Shown one piece after another: positions 16,899-25,689 of a stretch of DNA of 64,000 nt. Within the stretch, counting starts at the first letter, position 1. Each line of letters begins with the position of its first letter. The translations under genes and the position numbers were made by a program. The DNA is taken from assembly GCF_900188455.1 (NCBI RefSeq), contig NZ_FZOL01000010.1, positions 124,001-188,000 on the forward strand. Reading direction: 5' to 3'. A model generated the notes under the pieces. That model worked only from the letters and a program-made list of their open reading frames with translations. It was not told where the DNA came from and made no database searches. This DNA is from Pseudomonas japonica. Its GTDB lineage: Bacteria > Pseudomonadota > Gammaproteobacteria > Pseudomonadales > Pseudomonadaceae.

Positions 16899-17873
16899 AT
16901 GAGCCGTATCTTCGCTGACAACGCCCATTCCATCGGTAATACGCCGTTGGTGCAGATCAACCGCATCGCCCCGCGCGGCGTGACCATCCTGGCCAAGATC
17001 GAGGGGCGCAACCCGGGTTATTCGGTCAAGTGCCGGATCGGCGCGAACATGGTCTGGGACGCGGAAAGCAGCGGCAAGCTCAAGCCGGGCATGACCATCG
17101 TCGAGCCGACGTCGGGCAACACCGGTATCGGCCTGGCCTTCGTCGCCGCCGCCCGCGGCTACAAGCTGCTGCTGACCATGCCGGCGTCGATGAGCATCGA
17201 GCGGCGCAAGGTCCTCAAGGCCCTGGGCGCCGAACTGGTCCTGACCGAACCGGCCAAGGGCATGAAAGGCGCCATCGAGAAGGCCAGCGAGATCCTCGCC
17301 AGCGACCCGGGCAAATACTTCATGCCGGGCCAGTTCGACAACCCGGCCAACCCGGCGATCCACGAGAAGACCACCGGCCCGGAAATCTGGAACGACACCG
17401 ATGGCGCGGTGGACGTGCTGGTCGCCGGCGTCGGCACCGGCGGCACCATCACCGGTGTGTCGCGCTACATCAAGCAGACCCAGGGCAAGGCGATTCTCTC
17501 CGTGGCGGTCGAGCCCGTGGTGTCGCCGGTGATCACCCAGGCGCGGGCCGGTGATGAGATCAAGCCGAGCCCGCACAAGATCCAGGGGATCGGGGCCGGC
17601 TTCGTGCCGAAGAACCTCGACCTGGCCATGGTCGACCAGGTGGAACTGGTCACCGACGACGAATCCAAGGCCATGGCCCTGCGCCTGATGCAGGAGGAGG
17701 GGATTCTCTGCGGGATTTCCTGTGGCGCCGCCATGGCTGCCGCCGTGCGCCTGGCCGAGAAGCCGGAAATGCAGGGCAAGACGATCGTGGTGATCCTGCC
17801 GGACTCCGGTGAGCGTTACCTGTCCAGCATGCTGTTCAGCGACCTGTTCACCGAACAGGAAAACCAGCAGTAG
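16899..17873 (+). CDS. cysK: Cysteine synthase A
   Basis: This 324-residue PLP enzyme makes L-cysteine from O-acetylserine and sulfide, the last step of sulfate assimilation. The PLP lysine is in [14 protein letters not shown], followed by [13 protein letters not shown], the phosphate-binding and substrate loop [13 protein letters not shown], and the C-terminal [10 protein letters not shown]. Sequence from [19 protein letters not shown] onward matches CysK rather than CysM closely. ATG 16899 is chosen over an upstream in-frame start at 16878 because it gives the exact family N-terminus. A hairpin terminator-like structure follows at 17943. Confidence 0.95.
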   Translation: MSRIFADNAHSIGNTPLVQINRIAPRGVTILAKIEGRNPGYSVKCRIGANMVWDAESSGKLKPGMTIVEPTSGNTGIGLAFVAAARGYKLLLTMPASMSIERRKVLKALGAELVLTEPAKGMKGAIEKASEILASDPGKYFMPGQFDNPANPAIHEKTTGPEIWNDTDGAVDVLVAGVGTGGTITGVSRYIKQTQGKAILSVAVEPVVSPVITQARAGDEIKPSPHKIQGIGAGFVPKNLDLAMVDQVELVTDDESKAMALRLMQEEGILCGISCGAAMAAAVRLAEKPEMQGKTIVVILPDSGERYLSSMLFSDLFTEQENQQ

Positions 17874-17942
17874 GAACCCGCCGTTTGATCCCGGGCAATG
17901 ATCCGGCGCCGGGTTTATTGCACAATTCCCAATACTGTATGT

Positions 17943-17971
17943 CAGGCCCCGGTTGTTTTTACCGGGGCCTG
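17943..17971 (+). terminator. Hairpin after cysK
   Basis: CAGGCCCCGGT and ACCGGGGCCTG form an 11-bp stem with a T-rich loop. It is about 70 bases after the cysK stop and upstream of lpxO. The downstream run is TTCGGTTT, so termination is likely but not textbook. Confidence 0.6.
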
Positions 17972-18032
17972 TTCGGTTTATCATGGACGATTTCCGGCGC
18001 CGAGCCCGAACGAAATTTCCTAGGAGTTTTGA

Positions 18033-18968
18033 ATGACTTTTTCCTTCGTCGCCAAGGCAGGCGTGCTGCTGCTGTTCTTCGGCAGCGTCCTGTTCGTGCA
18101 CCTACGCGGCAAGGCGCGGCTGCCGGTGCTGCGCCAGTTCGTCAACCATTCGGCGCTGTTCGCTCCCTACAACTCGCTGATGTACCTGTTTTCCGGAGTA
18201 CCGTCCAAGCCGTACCTGGACCGTGAGCGCTTCCCCGAGCTGGACGTGCTGAAGAACAACTGGGAAACCATTCGCGAAGAGGCCATGCACCTGTTCGACG
18301 AGGGCTACATCCGTGCCGCCGAGAAGGACAACGACGCCGGCTTCGGTTCGTTCTTCAAGAAGGGCTGGAAGCGCTTCTACCTGAAGTGGTACGACAAGGC
18401 CCTGCCATCGGCCGAGTTGCTGTGCCCCAAGACCGTCGAACTGGTCAACAGCATTCCCAACGTCAAGGGCGCGATGTTCGCCCTGCTGCCCGGTGGCAGC
18501 CACCTGAACCCGCACCGTGACCCGTTCGCCGGTTCCCTGCGTTATCACCTGGGCCTGGCCACGCCGAACTCGGACAACTGCCGCATCTACGTCGACGGCC
18601 AGCCTTACGCCTGGCGCGACGGTGAGGACGTGATGTTCGACGAAACCTACGTGCACTGGGTGAAGAACGAAACCGAGACGACCCGGGTGATCCTGTTCTG
18701 CGACGTCGAGCGTCCGCTGAGCAGCCCGTTGATGACCCGGATCAACCGCAAGGTCAGCGCTTTCCTCGGCCGTGCCACCGCGCCGCAGAACACTGACGAC
18801 GAGCGGGTTGGCGGGATCAACCAGGCCTATGCCTGGAGCAAGAAGTTCAGCAATGTCATCAGCGCCCGGGTGAAGACCTTCAAGCGCGCCAATCCGAAGG
18901 CCTACCGCGTGCTGCGGCCGGTGCTGGCGGTGGTGGTGGCCTGGCTGCTGTATCGCTGGCTGTTCTGA
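18033..18968 (+). CDS. lpxO: Lipid A 2-hydroxylase, Asp/Asn beta-hydroxylase fold
   Basis: This 311-residue iron/2-oxoglutarate dioxygenase probably hydroxylates a secondary acyl chain of lipid A. An N-terminal membrane anchor (AGVLLLFFGSVLFVHL) and a C-terminal helix (VLAVVVAWLLYRWLF) place it at the inner membrane. The catalytic block GGSHLNPHRDPFAGSLRYHLGL has the His-x-Asp iron ligands and the Arg for 2-oxoglutarate, and DETYVHWVKNETE supplies the second iron His. Fluorescent pseudomonads and P. aeruginosa encode such enzymes. The gene stands alone after cysK, before a REP pair. Confidence 0.88.
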   Translation: MTFSFVAKAGVLLLFFGSVLFVHLRGKARLPVLRQFVNHSALFAPYNSLMYLFSGVPSKPYLDRERFPELDVLKNNWETIREEAMHLFDEGYIRAAEKDNDAGFGSFFKKGWKRFYLKWYDKALPSAELLCPKTVELVNSIPNVKGAMFALLPGGSHLNPHRDPFAGSLRYHLGLATPNSDNCRIYVDGQPYAWRDGEDVMFDETYVHWVKNETETTRVILFCDVERPLSSPLMTRINRKVSAFLGRATAPQNTDDERVGGINQAYAWSKKFSNVISARVKTFKRANPKAYRVLRPVLAVVVAWLLYRWLF

Positions 18969-18979
18969 TCGGCTCTCCC

Positions 18980-19080
18980 GTAGGAGCGCGGCTTGCCCGC
19001 GAAGGACCGCAACGCGGTCCCATTGGGATGTCATCGGGGACCGCTTTGCGGTCCTTTCGCGGGCAAGCCACGCTCCTACA
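18980..19080. repeat. REP pair (REPIN-like)
   Basis: Two inverted REP copies (GTAGGAGCGCGGCTTGCCCG and its partner ending CCACGCTCCTAC) each carry a GGACCGC/GCGGTCC side stem, with a TCATCGGGGACC spacer. The pair lies between lpxO and the promoter of the exporter leader. Confidence 0.88.
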
Positions 19081-19108
19081 GGGCAGTGCGCGGCAATTGA
19101 ACTGGAGC

Positions 19109-19137
19109 TTGCGCTATCAAATGGCCAGGCCTATAGT
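19109..19137 (+). promoter_or_regulatory. Candidate promoter before Val-rich leader
   Basis: TTGCGC (19109-19114) and TATAGT (19132-19137) are separated by exactly 17 bases, the ideal sigma-70 spacing. A start near 19144 would place the leader ORF ATG about 27 bases into the transcript. Confidence 0.45.
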
Positions 19138-19170
19138 CCCCAGCACTTTCTCTTCACCGAAGACTCGCTC

Positions 19171-19329
19171 ATGCCTGCTTCCCCTGTAACCCCAGTACTC
19201 GCTGCCGCGCTCGACGCGGTGGTTGTCGTGCGCGGGATTCAGCAGCCGGTCATCAGCCAGTCCCCACCTGTCGGAACCGTTGTGGCGTGCGTAGTAGGCG
19301 CACCGCCAGCCGTGGTGGCAGTGGCCTGA
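19171..19329 (+). CDS. Possible Val-rich leader peptide upstream of EamA exporter
   Basis: This 52-codon ORF encodes a peptide with about 15 Val, including the run DAVVVVRG near residues 16-22 and a Val/Ala cluster at the end (TVVACVV and AVVAVA). That composition recalls amino-acid-starvation leader peptides such as IvbL of the E. coli ilvB operon, which I recall also contains AVVVVR. It follows a good promoter match and precedes an exporter gene by 91 bases, and the last Val codons can pair with a downstream segment. The ribosome site is weak, and a chance ORF in GC-rich DNA is the alternative. Confidence 0.35.
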   Translation: MPASPVTPVLAAALDAVVVVRGIQQPVISQSPPVGTVVACVVGAPPAVVAVA

Positions 19330-19379
19330 GGCCCTGCACCCCCAACGTTTCTGAGTACGGCGGCTGCCACGACGCAGCC
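19312..19379 (+). promoter_or_regulatory. Candidate attenuator: alternative pairing at leader end
   Basis: GTGGCAG (19315-19321, inside the terminal Val codons) can pair with CTGCCAC (19364-19370). The second segment is also part of a competing hairpin GGCTGC(19362)-GCAGCC(19374). Mutually exclusive pairings controlled by ribosome position are the hallmark of attenuation. No strong T tract follows, so a translational or Rho-linked mechanism would be needed. Confidence 0.25.
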
Positions 19380-19420
19380 CGACCGTTCGGTTCATTTGCC
19401 CGAATACAGGTGGCAACTCC

Positions 19421-20302
19421 ATGTCTCTTCTCAACAAAGCATCCGTGGCCTCGGCGGCCACCACCAGCCTGTTCGTCCTGCTCTGGAGCAGCGGGGCGAT
19501 CGTCTCCAAGCTGGGGCTGGCCCAGGCGACACCCTTCGCTTTCCTTCTCGTCCGCTTCGCCATCGCCCTGGTCGCGCTGTTGCTGCTCGGGCCCTTGCTG
19601 CGCCTGCGCTGGCCGCGTGAGCGCGGCGCCGTGTGGCAGGCCCTGGCCACCGGCGCGGTCCTGCTCGGCGCCTACCAGATCTTCTACCTGCTGGCCCTGG
19701 ACCTGAAGATCACGCCCGGCGTCATGGCCACGGTCATGGGCGTGCAGCCGATCCTTACCGTGGCCCTGATGGAGCGGCAGCGGTCCTTCAGCCGCCTGTT
19801 CGGTCTGTGTCTGGGACTGGCGGGGCTGGTCATGGTGGTCTGGCAGGGGATCGGCCTGGGCGGCATGTCCCTGGCCGGCATGGGCTTTGCCCTGCTGGCC
19901 CTGGCGAGCATGACCGGCGGCTCGATCATGCAGAAGCGCATCACTGACCAACCCCTTGGCACGCTGCCCTTGCAGTACCTGGCCGGCCTGCTGATGTGCA
20001 TGGCGTTCGCGCCGTTCCAGCCGCTGGAAATCCAGCCCACCCGGCAGTTCACCCTGGCGGTGCTGTGGATGGCCCTGGTGGTCTCGGTGCTGGCGACCCT
20101 GCTGCTGTACCGCCTGATCGCCCGTGGCAACCTGGTCAACGTCACCAGCCTGTTCTACCTGGTGCCGGCGGTGACCGCGCTGATGGACTACCTGATCTTC
20201 GGCAACCGTCTGGCGGCCATGAGCCTGCTGGGCATGGGCCTGATCGTCATCGGCCTGCTGTTCGTGTTCCGTCAGCCGGCACGGGCCGCGGCGCCGGCTT
20301 GA
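19421..20302 (+). CDS. EamA-family (DMT) metabolite exporter
   Basis: This 293-residue inner-membrane protein has about ten hydrophobic helices in two EamA repeats, the second beginning near residue 150. The N-terminal helix contains FVLLWSSGAIVSKLGL, a pattern common to drug/metabolite transporters, and the protein ends in [13 protein letters not shown]. Relatives export amino acids or metabolites such as threonine, homoserine and cysteine. The upstream Val-rich leader ORF suggests, but does not show, a branched-chain amino acid link. The 3' end overlaps a convergent EamA gene by 56 bases. Confidence 0.85.
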   Translation: MSLLNKASVASAATTSLFVLLWSSGAIVSKLGLAQATPFAFLLVRFAIALVALLLLGPLLRLRWPRERGAVWQALATGAVLLGAYQIFYLLALDLKITPGVMATVMGVQPILTVALMERQRSFSRLFGLCLGLAGLVMVVWQGIGLGGMSLAGMGFALLALASMTGGSIMQKRITDQPLGTLPLQYLAGLLMCMAFAPFQPLEIQPTRQFTLAVLWMALVVSVLATLLLYRLIARGNLVNVTSLFYLVPAVTALMDYLIFGNRLAAMSLLGMGLIVIGLLFVFRQPARAAAPA

Positions 20303-21167
20303 GCACCAGCCACAGGGCCAGGCCGATCAGCAGTCCACCGTACAGGTGTGCGGTGGACAGCGGTTCGTCCAGCAGCCAGGCCCCCCAGAGCACGCCGAAC
20401 ACCGGTATGAGAAAGGTCACGGTGGAGGATTTCACCGGGCCGATCTCGCTGATCAGGCGGAAATACAGGATGTAGGCGAAGGCGGTGCACAGCAGGCCCA
20501 GGCCCAGCAGCGACAGCCACACCTGCCAGCCGCCCCAGCTGGCGGGCGGCTGGGTGGCGACGCTCCAGGCAAACAGCGGCAGCAGCAGCAGGCTGGCGCC
20601 GATCATGCTGCCCAGTGCCGACAGGCGGCTGTCGAGGCCGCCGCGCTGGTCCAGCCAGCGCCGCGCGAGAAACCCGGCCAGGCCATAGCAGGCGGTCGCG
20701 CCGAGGCAGGCGAGGGCGCCCTGCAGCAGTGCGAGGTCGAAGGCCACCGGCCCCGCGCCACTGAGAATGCCCACCCCGAGCAACCCGAGGAAAATCCCGG
20801 CGAGCTTGGCCAGGGTCATGCTCTCGTGGAAGAACAGCGTGCCGATCAGCACGCCCATCAGCGGCGTGGTGGCGTTGAAGATCGCCGAGTAGCCCGCCGG
20901 CAGCACCTGGGCCGCCACCGAGTAGAGGGTCGCGGGAATTCCCGAGTTGATCATCCCCAGCACCAGGGCCACCTTGAACTTGCCGCCGAAGTCCCAGCGC
21001 ACGCGCAGCAGGGCGAGGATCGCGATCAACCCCAGGCAGGCGATCGACACCCGGAAGAACGCGGTCGGCACCGTCCCCAGTACCGGCGCGATGATGCGCA
21101 TGAACAGGAAGCTGGCGCCCCAGATGGCGGCGAGGATCAGCAGGCGGGACAGGGCGATGGGGCTCAC
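20247..21167 (-). CDS. EamA-family (DMT) exporter
   Basis: This 306-residue membrane protein has about ten helices in two EamA repeats. It starts at GTG 21167 ([22 protein letters not shown]), with the typical [10 protein letters not shown] first helix, and contains [18 protein letters not shown], the conserved middle-helix pattern. The second half begins after [17 protein letters not shown] and ends in [13 protein letters not shown]. It belongs to a different subgroup from its convergent neighbour, with which it shares 56 bases at the 3' ends. The substrate is unknown. Confidence 0.85.
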   Translation of the reverse strand: MSPIALSRLLILAAIWGASFLFMRIIAPVLGTVPTAFFRVSIACLGLIAILALLRVRWDFGGKFKVALVLGMINSGIPATLYSVAAQVLPAGYSAIFNATTPLMGVLIGTLFFHESMTLAKLAGIFLGLLGVGILSGAGPVAFDLALLQGALACLGATACYGLAGFLARRWLDQRGGLDSRLSALGSMIGASLLLLPLFAWSVATQPPASWGGWQVWLSLLGLGLLCTAFAYILYFRLISEIGPVKSSTVTFLIPVFGVLWGAWLLDEPLSTAHLYGGLLIGLALWLVLKPAPRPVPADGTRTAGR

Positions 21168-21397
21168 GGGGTACTCCAGGGGAAAACCGGGAAACGAGTG
21201 TACGGCATAACCGGGGCCGATCTCGTGCGCTTTCTTGCGGGCTGAATCCGTTCATTGCGGTTGATGTCGTCCGCTGCGCAGAAACAGCCGTTCGCGATGC
21301 TGGCACCCTGGCCCCGATTTGGCCGATCCACCCCCTGTGCAGGCGCGGGCGCCGCGGTTACTCTCAGGCTTTCGCCCTTCCCGCCAGAGGTCCAGAT

Positions 21398-23128
21398 ATG
21401 CCCCAGCAATGGCCGGCCGCCGCTATCGCGCGGACGATCCTCGATGGTTTCGACAACTATCGCGAGCATTTCCGCCAGATCACCGATGGTGCCCGCGAGC
21501 GCTTCGAAAAAGCCCTCTGGCAGCAGATCCAGAGCGCCGCCGCGGCGCGGATCAACCTGTACGAAGAGAAAGTCTCGGAGGTCACCGTGCGCCTGCATGA
21601 GGCCTTCACCGACGACGTGCTGCTGGACGTTTCCCTGTGGCCGCTGGTGAAGAGCGCCTACATCGGCCTGATCGACCCGCGTTTCGACGATGAGCTGTCG
21701 GAGACCTGGTACAACTCGATTTTCTGCAGCCTGTTCAGCCACGACCTGATCAGCGATGGCTGCATGTTCATCCATACCACCCGGCCGTCACTGCGCGCCC
21801 ACGAGCGCGCGGCGCAGACCCGCATCTACCGTCCCGACGGCCACCTGTCCGGCCTGCTGGCACGCATCTTCGAGGATTATCGCTTCGATGTGCCCTATGC
21901 CGACCTGTCCGGCGACCTGGCGCGGCTGCAGGCGCAACTGCGCGAGAGTCTGCCGGACTGGGTCTGCAAGGACCCGCAGCTGCAGGTCGAGCTGTTCTCC
22001 CCGGTGCTCTATCGCAACAAGGGTGCCTACCTGGTCGGGCGCATCTTCACCCAGGACGAACAATGGCCGCTGGTGATCCCGCTGCTGCACCGCGAAGGTC
22101 ATGGCATCGAGATCGACGCGCTGATCACCGATGAAGCCGATGTGTCGATCATCTTTTCCTTCACCCGTTCGTACTTCATGGTCGATGTCCCGGTGCCGGC
22201 GGAGTTCGTCGGCTTTCTCAAGCGCATCCTGCCGGGCAAGCACGTCGCCGAGCTGTACACCTCGATCGGGTTCTACAAGCACGGCAAGTCGGAGTTCTAC
22301 CGCGCCCTGATCAACCACCTGGCCAGCACCGACGACCGCTTCATCATGGCTCCCGGCGTGCGCGGCATGGTCATGAGCGTGTTCACCCTGCCGGGCTTCA
22401 ACACCGTGTTCAAGATCATCAAGGACCGCTTCTCGCCGTCCAAGAGCGTGGATCGCGCCACGGTGATCGAAAAGTACCGCCTGGTGAAGAGTGTCGACCG
22501 GGTCGGGCGCTTGGCCGATACCCAGGAGTTCTCCGATTTCCGCTTCCCGCTGAGCAAGTTCGAGCCCGAATGCCTGGCCGAGCTGCTGGAAGTGGCGCCC
22601 TCGACGGTCAGCCTGGAGGGCGACACCGTGCTGGTGCGTCACTGCTGGACCGAGCGGCGCATGACCCCGCTCAACCTCTACCTGGAAAACGCCAACGACG
22701 CCCAGGTACGCGAGGCGCTGGACGACTACGGCCTGGCGATCAAGCAACTGGCGGCGGCGAACATCTTCCCTGGCGACATGCTGCTGAAGAATTTCGGCGT
22801 CACTCGCCATGGTCGCGTGGTGTTCTACGACTACGACGAGATCACCTTCCTCACCGAAGCCAATTTCCGCCATATCCCGCCGCCGCGTTTCCCCGAGGAC
22901 GAGATGTCCAGCGAGCCGTGGTATTCGATCGGTCCGCACGACGTGTTCCCCGAGGAGTTCCCGCCGTTCCTGTTCGCCGATATCGGCCAGCGCCGGCTGT
23001 TCAATCAGCTGCATGGCGAGCTGTACGACGCCGATTACTGGAAAGGCCTGCAGGACGCGATCCGCGCGGGCAAAGTGATCGATGTCTTCCCGTATCGGCG
23101 CAAGGGCAGGGAGCAGGCCATCGTCTAG
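21398..23128 (+). CDS. aceK: Isocitrate dehydrogenase kinase/phosphatase
   Basis: This 576-residue bifunctional enzyme phosphorylates and inactivates isocitrate dehydrogenase, and reverses this, so that carbon enters the glyoxylate shunt on acetate or fatty acids. The protein matches AceK from the N-terminal regulatory region ([18 protein letters not shown]) to the C-terminal kinase-like domain. AceK-specific blocks include the nucleotide loop region [18 protein letters not shown] and the catalytic [25 protein letters not shown], with the DYDE metal site. The gene is a single unit; the element at 23126-23269 touches its stop codon. Two fadD genes elsewhere in the window fit a fatty-acid-using metabolism. 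Confidence 0.95.
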   Translation: MPQQWPAAAIARTILDGFDNYREHFRQITDGARERFEKALWQQIQSAAAARINLYEEKVSEVTVRLHEAFTDDVLLDVSLWPLVKSAYIGLIDPRFDDELSETWYNSIFCSLFSHDLISDGCMFIHTTRPSLRAHERAAQTRIYRPDGHLSGLLARIFEDYRFDVPYADLSGDLARLQAQLRESLPDWVCKDPQLQVELFSPVLYRNKGAYLVGRIFTQDEQWPLVIPLLHREGHGIEIDALITDEADVSIIFSFTRSYFMVDVPVPAEFVGFLKRILPGKHVAELYTSIGFYKHGKSEFYRALINHLASTDDRFIMAPGVRGMVMSVFTLPGFNTVFKIIKDRFSPSKSVDRATVIEKYRLVKSVDRVGRLADTQEFSDFRFPLSKFEPECLAELLEVAPSTVSLEGDTVLVRHCWTERRMTPLNLYLENANDAQVREALDDYGLAIKQLAAANIFPGDMLLKNFGVTRHGRVVFYDYDEITFLTEANFRHIPPPRFPEDEMSSEPWYSIGPHDVFPEEFPPFLFADIGQRRLFNQLHGELYDADYWKGLQDAIRAGKVIDVFPYRRKGREQAIV

Positions 23129-23269
23129 GCTCTGTATGAAATGCATCCGAGCTCGCCCATGCTGCGTTGAAAACGGGCTCGGAATGCTCATTTACTCCAG
23201 TAAACTCCGCTTCCTCGCCCGTTTTCGCCTTGCCTGGTCTTCGCTCGAATACATTTCATACAGACCCTA
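23126..23269. repeat. Long imperfect palindromic element between convergent genes
   Basis: The left end (CTAGGCTCTGTATGAAATGC) is the inverted copy of the right end (which reads ATACATTTCATACAGACCCTAG on the plus strand), with only three mismatches in about 24 bases. The similarity continues inward (AAAACGGGCTCGG against CGCCCGTTTT) to a TTTACTCCAGTAAA centre. The whole gap can fold as one stem of about 70 bp. The stop codons of both aceK (TAG 23126-23128) and the lipoprotein gene (CTA 23267-23269) sit at its CTAG ends. It differs from the REP family here and may act as a bidirectional terminator. Confidence 0.75.
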
Positions 23270-24133
23270 GCGCTTGAGGCACTTCAGTTCGCTGAAGTCC
23301 TTGCGCACCTTGTCCAGGCGCTGGTCCAGATGCTGGCGCTGTTCGGCGCTGCTCTGCGCCATCAGGTCCACCAGCAGGCTGCGCAGGTGGGCCTCGCTGC
23401 TGGTGAAGGCGATGCGGTACTCCGGGGTCCAGAAGCGTTCGCGCTCCTTGAGCAACTGACCCAGGCGCGGTTCGAAATCGTCCTGATGGCGCTGCTCCAT
23501 CAATTGGCTGAACTGCGCCTGCCAGTGGGCGCGGTTGGCGATCCACTGGCGATTCTGTCCGCCCAGTTGCGCCGACCACGAGGCCACGCGCGCCTTCTGC
23601 TGCGGGCTCAACCCGCCGAGCCATGGCGACAGGCGTTTTTCCATGCGCGCGCCGCGTTCCTCGATCTGCTGCGCGAGCGGCGTCCTGACGTACCAGGCCT
23701 GGCGCTTGTCGATGTCGCGGGCGAAGTTCTCGCGCAGCTCGCGCACCTGCTCGTCGTTCATGCCCCGCAGCAACTGAGCGGCCTGCGGGGTGATCCGTTC
23801 GGCGACCCGGGCCACGGCTTGGTGCGCTTGCCCGGTGCGCTCGCGCAACTGCTGGTCGGTGACCTGGTTGCTGGCGACCATCTGGCGAATGCCGTCCAGC
23901 CAGGTCAGGTAGCCGGGCAACTGGGTCTTGCAGTGCCAGGCCAGTTGCTCCTTGAGGCGCTCGTCGAGCCAGCGCTTCTGCTGGCGGTTCATGTCCAGGT
24001 AGTCGCTCAGCGACCACGGCACCAGCACGTCGAGGTTGCGGTAGGCCAGGTCCAGGCGCGTGCAGGACAGCAGCAGGAGACTGGCGAGCATCAGCAGAAT
24101 CGGGCGCAGGCAGCGAGAGGGACGAGTGGACAT
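23267..24133 (-). CDS. DUF6279-type lipoprotein
   Basis: This 288-residue protein has a lipoprotein signal: a basic N-terminus, a hydrophobic stretch (PILLMLASLLLL) and the lipobox LLSC. The mature part is mostly helical, rich in Arg, Gln and Trp, and starts TRLDLAYRNLDVLVPWSLSDYL, which I recognise as the DUF6279 pattern. Its function is unknown; it is presumably attached to an envelope membrane facing the periplasm. The frame extends to 24196, but ATG 24133 places the signal peptide correctly. It is convergent with aceK and shares its stop with the palindromic element. Confidence 0.8.
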   Translation of the reverse strand: MSTRPSRCLRPILLMLASLLLLSCTRLDLAYRNLDVLVPWSLSDYLDMNRQQKRWLDERLKEQLAWHCKTQLPGYLTWLDGIRQMVASNQVTDQQLRERTGQAHQAVARVAERITPQAAQLLRGMNDEQVRELRENFARDIDKRQAWYVRTPLAQQIEERGARMEKRLSPWLGGLSPQQKARVASWSAQLGGQNRQWIANRAHWQAQFSQLMEQRHQDDFEPRLGQLLKERERFWTPEYRIAFTSSEAHLRSLLVDLMAQSSAEQRQHLDQRLDKVRKDFSELKCLKR

Positions 24134-24298
24134 GATGCGAGTCCTTGCATGGGCTTCCTCTGTGTTTATAGAGCAGGTTCGGCCAATGCGGTTCAAGCCG
24201 CTGTCTTTGTTCCGATCGGTGGGGGGAAACCGCCGAAGCGCCGGGCGACAGTCGCAGTTCGGGTGTAGAATGCGCGCCTCGCAACGAGGATTTCGACG

Positions 24299-25135
24299 AT
24301 GGCTTTAGTTGGGCGTTACAACACTTTGCAAGTGGTCAAGCACACGGACTTCGGTCTGTACCTGGATGGCGGCGCGGATGGCGAGATTCTTCTGCCCAAC
24401 CGCTACATCCCCAAGGACACGCCCACCGAGGTCGAGGACTGGCTGAACGTCTTCGTCTACCTGGACAGCGAGGACAAGCTGATCGCCACCACCGAGAAGG
24501 CCAAGGTCCAGGTCGGCCAGTTCGCCAGCCTCAAGGTGGTCGAGATCAACAGCATCGGCATCTTCCTCGACTGGGGCCTGCCCAAGGACCTGCTGATGCC
24601 GTACTCCGAGGAAAAGCGCCAGATGCGCGCCGGCGAGTACTGCGTGGTGCACGTCTACCTCGACCGCCGTACCCGGCGCATCACCGCCACCGCCAAGCTC
24701 GACCGCTACCTCGACAAGACCCCGGCCAACTACCGGGTCGGCCAGCAGGTCGACCTGCTGGTGGTCGAAGAGAGCCCGATGGGCTTCAAGGCCATCATCA
24801 ACAACCAGCACTGGGGCCTGATCCACAGGAACGAGGTGTTCAAGTTCCTGCGTTCGGGCAAGCAGGAGAAGGGCTACATCAGGGAAATCCGCGACGACGG
24901 CAAGATCGCCCTGAGCCTGCAACCGGTCGGCGAAGCCGCCGCCAGCAGCCTGCACGAGCAGATCCTGAGCAAGCTCAAGGCCGCCGACGGTGTGTTGCCG
25001 GTCAGCGACAAGAGCGACCCGCAGGTGATCAGCGACCTGTTCGGGGTCAGCAAGGGCAACTTCAAGAAGGCCATCGGCGCCTTGTACAAGAGCGGTCAGA
25101 TCGTCATCCACGACAACCGCATCGAACTGGCCTGA
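24299..25135 (+). CDS. CvfB-type S1 RNA-binding protein
   Basis: This 278-residue protein contains tandem S1-like beta-barrel domains and a C-terminal winged-helix, the layout of the CvfB/YitL family. The first S1 pattern is HTDFGLYLDGGADGEILLP, the second IGIFLDWGLPKDLLMP, and the winged helix lies near SKGNFKKAIGALYKSG. CvfB relatives bind RNA and influence virulence gene expression in Staphylococcus; the role in Pseudomonas is not defined. The start at 24299 has a GAGGA ribosome site. Its TGA and the TCA of the convergent gene form TGATCA, with no gap between them. Confidence 0.85.
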   Translation: MALVGRYNTLQVVKHTDFGLYLDGGADGEILLPNRYIPKDTPTEVEDWLNVFVYLDSEDKLIATTEKAKVQVGQFASLKVVEINSIGIFLDWGLPKDLLMPYSEEKRQMRAGEYCVVHVYLDRRTRRITATAKLDRYLDKTPANYRVGQQVDLLVVEESPMGFKAIINNQHWGLIHRNEVFKFLRSGKQEKGYIREIRDDGKIALSLQPVGEAAASSLHEQILSKLKAADGVLPVSDKSDPQVISDLFGVSKGNFKKAIGALYKSGQIVIHDNRIELA

Positions 25136-25513
25136 TCAGCGCTGGCGAAAACCCGAGAAATCCAGGTTTTCGCCGCCCGGGCGCAGGTCGCGCAGCAGCG
25201 AGTCGCGGTCGGCGGACAGGGCGAGGCTGATGGTCGAGCGGCGTTTGCCCGGGTTGCGCACTTCCATCTGGTCCATGTGCGAGCGCAGGTAGCGTCTCGG
25301 TACCTTCAGGTGCTGCAACTGATCGCCTTCCGGGGTGTGCAGCAGCAGGTTCACCCACCCGGTATTGGTGCGCAGCCAGGCCACTGGCACATCGAACCAC
25401 CACAGGCTGCGCTTGCTGTCGAGCACGGCGAACAGGGTGTTGTCGCTGTCCAGCGCGGGAATCCCCAGGGCCTCGTTGCGACGGGCGATGGCAGTGGTCT
25501 TGTCGAGTTTCAT
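25136..25513 (-). CDS. Conserved hypothetical protein
   Basis: This 125-residue soluble protein has no family I can name. It starts MKLDKTTAIARRNEALGIPA and contains AVLDSKRSLWWFDVPVAWL and a basic VPRRYLRSHMDQMEVR. It has no signal peptide or membrane segment. It meets the S1 protein gene exactly tail to tail (TGATCA shared by the two stops), so any transcription termination must happen inside the neighbouring gene. Confidence 0.6.
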   Translation of the reverse strand: MKLDKTTAIARRNEALGIPALDSDNTLFAVLDSKRSLWWFDVPVAWLRTNTGWVNLLLHTPEGDQLQHLKVPRRYLRSHMDQMEVRNPGKRRSTISLALSADRDSLLRDLRPGGENLDFSGFRQR

Positions 25514-25689
25514 GCGGTGTCCTGCGAGTGACGCTTGGTAAGGCCGGGTATTGTGCTGGCAATGGGCTGAAACATAAAGCCGCAGGGCGCTTCGAAAGCC
25601 GGAACTTTTTCCATCACTGATGTCAATGTGATGTCGCCACTCGGCGGCCGGCGATTCTCTTCGCCTACCCTCTGCAAGGAAGAACGAAA

